A DNA stretch of 7,772 nucleotides, taken from NCBI GenBank assembly GCA_026713745.1, contig JAPONU010000080.1:1-7772 (forward strand). Direction: 5' to 3'. Source of the DNA: a bacterium. GTDB taxonomy: Bacteria > Actinomycetota > Acidimicrobiia > Acidimicrobiales > CATQHL01. The position numbers and the translations under genes were made by a program. Shown piece by piece: positions 5,776 through 7,772 of the stretch; the stretch's first letter is position 1, and each line of letters opens with the position of its first letter. Under the pieces are notes generated by a model that did not search any database, was not told where the DNA came from, and saw nothing but the letters and a program-made list of their open reading frames with translations.

Positions 5776-5781
5776 TAGCCT
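5776..5781 (+). promoter_or_regulatory. Candidate -10 box (TAGCCT) for the acyl-CoA dehydrogenase
   Basis: TAGCCT matches TANNNT and lies 28 nt before the ATG at 5810, with the strong GGAGGA ribosome site (5800-5805) between them. A weak ACTGCG lies at -35 distance. Confidence 0.4.
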
Positions 5782-5809
5782 GACGGCACCGACTTGCCCG
5801 GAGGAACAC

Positions 5810-7111
5810 ATGGCCTGGGATTTCGCCACCGATGAGGACTTCCAGCCCAAGCTGGACTGGATGCGGGAGTTTCTGGACAGCGAGATCCTGCCGCTGGAGG
5901 CGATCGCCGGGGATTGCACGCCCGAGCAGTGGCGGGCGCTCACCGAGCCCCTGAAGGAGCGGGTGAAGCAGCAGGGACTGTGGGCCTGCCACCTGGGTCC
6001 CGGCCTCGGCGGCCAAGGCTGGGGGCAGGTGCGCCTGGCGCTCATGCACGAGATCCTGGGGCGCTGCGAGTTCGCCCCCATGATCTTCGGCAACAACGCC
6101 CCCGACTCGGGCAACGCCGAACTCCTGGCCATCGGCGCCAGTGCCGAGTTGCGGCGTAGCTGGCTGGACCCGCTGCTGGCGGGGGAGATGCGTAGCGCCT
6201 TCTCGATGACCGAACCCGACGTCGCGGGCTCGGACCCCCGCCTTATCCAAACGGGAGCCATGCTCGATGGCGACGAGTACGTGATCAACGGCCACAAGTG
6301 GTTCACCACCAACGGATCGGTGGCCGACTTCCTGATCGTCATGGTGGTGACCAACCCCGACGTCCACCCCTACCAGGGCTGCTCGATGATCCTGGTGCCG
6401 ACCGACACGCCGGGCGTCCGGATCGTGCGGGACATCCCGAACATGGGCGAACCGCACATCGAGGGTCCGGCCCGCCCCGGCGGTCACGCCGAGATCGTCT
6501 ACGACAACGTGCGGGTGCCGGCGACGAACATCATCGGCGAGCCGGGCGAGGGGTTCGTGCTGGCGCAGAAGCGGCTGGGCCCGGGTCGTATCCACCACGC
6601 CATGCGCTGGCTCGGCCAGGCCGGCCGGGCGTTCGACATGATGTGCGAGCGGGCGCTGTCACGCACCTCGCACGGGTCGCTGCTGGCGGACAAGCAGATG
6701 ATCCAGGACATGATCGCCGAGACCAAGATGGAGATCGAGGCCACCAGGCTGCTGTGCATGCAGGCCGCCTGGCACATGGACCGCCACGGGGCCTCGGCCT
6801 CGCGCACCCAGATCGCCATGATCAAGGTGTACGGCACCCGGATGCTCTACAACGCCATCGATCGGGCCATCCAGGTGCACGGATCGCTGGGGTTCAGCGC
6901 CGACCTGCCGCTGGAGAGCATGTACCGCCAGGCGCGCGCCTCCCGCCTGGTGGACGGCGCGGATGAGGTGCACAAGGTGACGATCAGCCGCCACGTGCTG
7001 CGGAACTACGAGGCCGTCGATGGCCGGCCCACCGAGCACGTGCCCACCCGCCGGGCTGCCGCCCTGGAACGCTTCGGCGACATTCTCGAGACCGTCACGG
7101 CCAACTCCTGA
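5810..7111 (+). CDS. Acyl-CoA dehydrogenase, ACAD10/11-like
   Basis: A 433-residue FAD enzyme of the acyl-CoA dehydrogenase fold: N-terminal helical domain (about 1-125), beta domain (about 130-245) and C-terminal helical domain (about 250-400). The flavin-binding signature MTEPDVAGSD is at 133-142 and the second signature QVHGSLGF starts at Gln355. The family oxidises the alpha-beta bond of acyl-CoA and passes electrons to ETF. The segment RLVDGADEVHK has Asp382 where medium-chain enzymes carry the catalytic Glu of YEGT; DG.DEVH is typical of the ACAD10/11-like group, so this is subfamily character rather than damage. The chain length of the substrate cannot be read. GGAGGA four bases before the ATG fixes the start. 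The gene follows its own candidate promoter and is divergent from the isomerase-like gene. Confidence 0.94.
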   Translation: MAWDFATDEDFQPKLDWMREFLDSEILPLEAIAGDCTPEQWRALTEPLKERVKQQGLWACHLGPGLGGQGWGQVRLALMHEILGRCEFAPMIFGNNAPDSGNAELLAIGASAELRRSWLDPLLAGEMRSAFSMTEPDVAGSDPRLIQTGAMLDGDEYVINGHKWFTTNGSVADFLIVMVVTNPDVHPYQGCSMILVPTDTPGVRIVRDIPNMGEPHIEGPARPGGHAEIVYDNVRVPATNIIGEPGEGFVLAQKRLGPGRIHHAMRWLGQAGRAFDMMCERALSRTSHGSLLADKQMIQDMIAETKMEIEATRLLCMQAAWHMDRHGASASRTQIAMIKVYGTRMLYNAIDRAIQVHGSLGFSADLPLESMYRQARASRLVDGADEVHKVTISRHVLRNYEAVDGRPTEHVPTRRAAALERFGDILETVTANS

Positions 7112-7130
7112 ACGCCGCAGGACGCGGGCC

Positions 7131-7136
7131 TACGCT
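7131..7136 (+). promoter_or_regulatory. Candidate -10 box (TACGCT), leaderless start of nitroreductase gene
   Basis: TACGCT ends six bases before the ATG at 7143, the spacing expected when transcription begins at the start codon itself. No ribosome site precedes the ATG. A weak CTGAAC at 7108-7113 lies 17 bp upstream and overlaps the dehydrogenase stop. Confidence 0.4.
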
Positions 7137-7142
7137 GCGGGC

Positions 7143-7772
7143 ATGACCACCAGACTCGGACTCAGCGCCGACGAGATGCTGCGCACCACCCGGGCGGTGC
7201 GCAGGCGCCTGGACTTCGACCGCCCCGTGCCGGAATCGCTGCTGCGGGAGTGCGCCCGGTTCGCCGTGCAGGCCCCCACCTCCTCCAACGGTCAGAGTTG
7301 GCACTTCGTCGTCGTGACCGATCGCTCCAAGGTGGAGGCACTGGCCACCATCTACAGGCGCGCCCAGGACCCGAACAGAGCCAGGTTCATCGAGGCTTCT
7401 CGTCGCAGGGCGGAGCGAGAACCCGCCTGGGGGACGCAGCAATCCCGCGTCATCGAATCGGGGATTCACCTGGCGGAGAACATCCACCGGAGCCCGGCGA
7501 TGCTGATCCCGTGTGCCGCCGGACGCTCGGAGGATCCCCGTCACGTGATCGAGGGAGCCGGCTCGGTCATCCAGGCCGCCTGGAGCTTCATGCTGGCCGC
7601 CCGCGAGCGCGGCCTGGGCACCTGCTGGACAACCGTGCATCTGATCTACGAAGAGGAGGCAGCGGAGGTTCTGGGCATTCCCTATGAGGAGGTGCGGCAG
7701 TACGCCCTCATCCCGGTGGCCTACACGATCGGCAGCGACTTCAAACCCGCCGCCCGAGACCTCGACAGCGTG
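7143..7772 (+). CDS. Nitroreductase-family FMN protein, 3' end cut by window
   Basis: The first 210 residues of a nitroreductase-fold protein; most relatives have about 200-230, so only the last few are probably missing. FMN-phosphate contacts are expected from TTRAVRRRLDF (15-25), and APTSSNGQSWHFVVV (44-58) is the classic second motif of the fold. GAGSVIQAAWSFMLAARERG is the dimer-interface helix region, followed by GLGTCW. Members reduce nitroaromatics, quinones or enones with NAD(P)H or act as dehalogenases or other specialised reductases; the substrate is not readable here. The start is taken at the ATG 31 bp after the dehydrogenase stop. Lack of a ribosome site with a TACGCT box six bases away suggests leaderless expression from its own promoter. 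Confidence 0.9.
   Translation, partial: MTTRLGLSADEMLRTTRAVRRRLDFDRPVPESLLRECARFAVQAPTSSNGQSWHFVVVTDRSKVEALATIYRRAQDPNRARFIEASRRRAEREPAWGTQQSRVIESGIHLAENIHRSPAMLIPCAAGRSEDPRHVIEGAGSVIQAAWSFMLAARERGLGTCWTTVHLIYEEEAAEVLGIPYEEVRQYALIPVAYTIGSDFKPAARDLDSV

Noticed and set aside
5648..6598. 316-residue minus-strand open frame opposite the acyl-CoA dehydrogenase
   Set aside because: Antisense to a conserved enzyme; its recognisable string is the translated palindromic repeat, not a protein motif.
1..7772. CRISPR array, tRNA, rRNA, insertion sequence or phage attachment site
   Set aside because: No spaced direct repeats, cloverleaf pattern, rRNA-like stretch or transposase/integrase coding sequence was seen on either strand.

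Overview
The window is high-GC DNA that reads as a chromosomal segment of an actinobacterium, probably of the Acidimicrobiia type. That placement is inferred from a mycothiol-dependent-isomerase-type enzyme, the remnant of an F420/FMN luciferase-like oxidoreductase of actinobacterial type, frequent GTG starts, TANNNT -10 boxes and one gene that looks leaderless. No marker gene fixes the taxonomy.

Layout, left to right. (1) 1-762, minus: 5'-complete but 3'-truncated Fic-domain AMP transferase with an intact catalytic motif and an N-terminal inhibitory motif. (2) 763-1092: about 330 bp without a convincing gene, holding a decayed palindromic repeat. (3) 1093-1361, plus: wreck of a luciferase-like monooxygenase whose N- and C-terminal ends survive with the middle deleted. 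(4) 1453-2421, plus: the main item, an exported two-repeat plus thioredoxin-like protein. An in-frame TGA sits exactly where the first active-site cysteine should be, and the thioredoxin fold continues for 99 codons after it. I read it as a selenoprotein with a Sec-Gly-Thr-Cys site and list candidate SECIS hairpins just downstream. (5) 3568-2466, minus: two vicinal-oxygen-chelate (VOC) fold genes in a probable operon, convergent with the selenoprotein gene. (6) 3763-4767, plus: Rieske non-heme iron oxygenase, divergent from the VOC pair across 194 bp. (7) 5617-4790, minus: mycothiol-dependent maleylpyruvate isomerase-like protein, ending 22 bp from the Rieske gene. (8) 5810-7111, plus: acyl-CoA dehydrogenase of the ACAD10/11-like type. 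(9) 7143-window end, plus: nitroreductase-family FMN protein, cut by the window.

Items 5 to 9 look like a loosely clustered set of catabolic and redox enzymes: ring or side-chain oxygenation, VOC isomerase/dioxygenase-like steps, thiol-dependent isomerisation, acyl-CoA oxidation and flavin reduction. The mix of strands and separate promoters argues against one operon, and no shared substrate can be named from sequence. The strongest candidate for something undescribed is the exported repeat-thioredoxin selenoprotein. Whether it is real depends on whether the genome encodes SelA, SelB, SelC and SelD, none of which is in this window.
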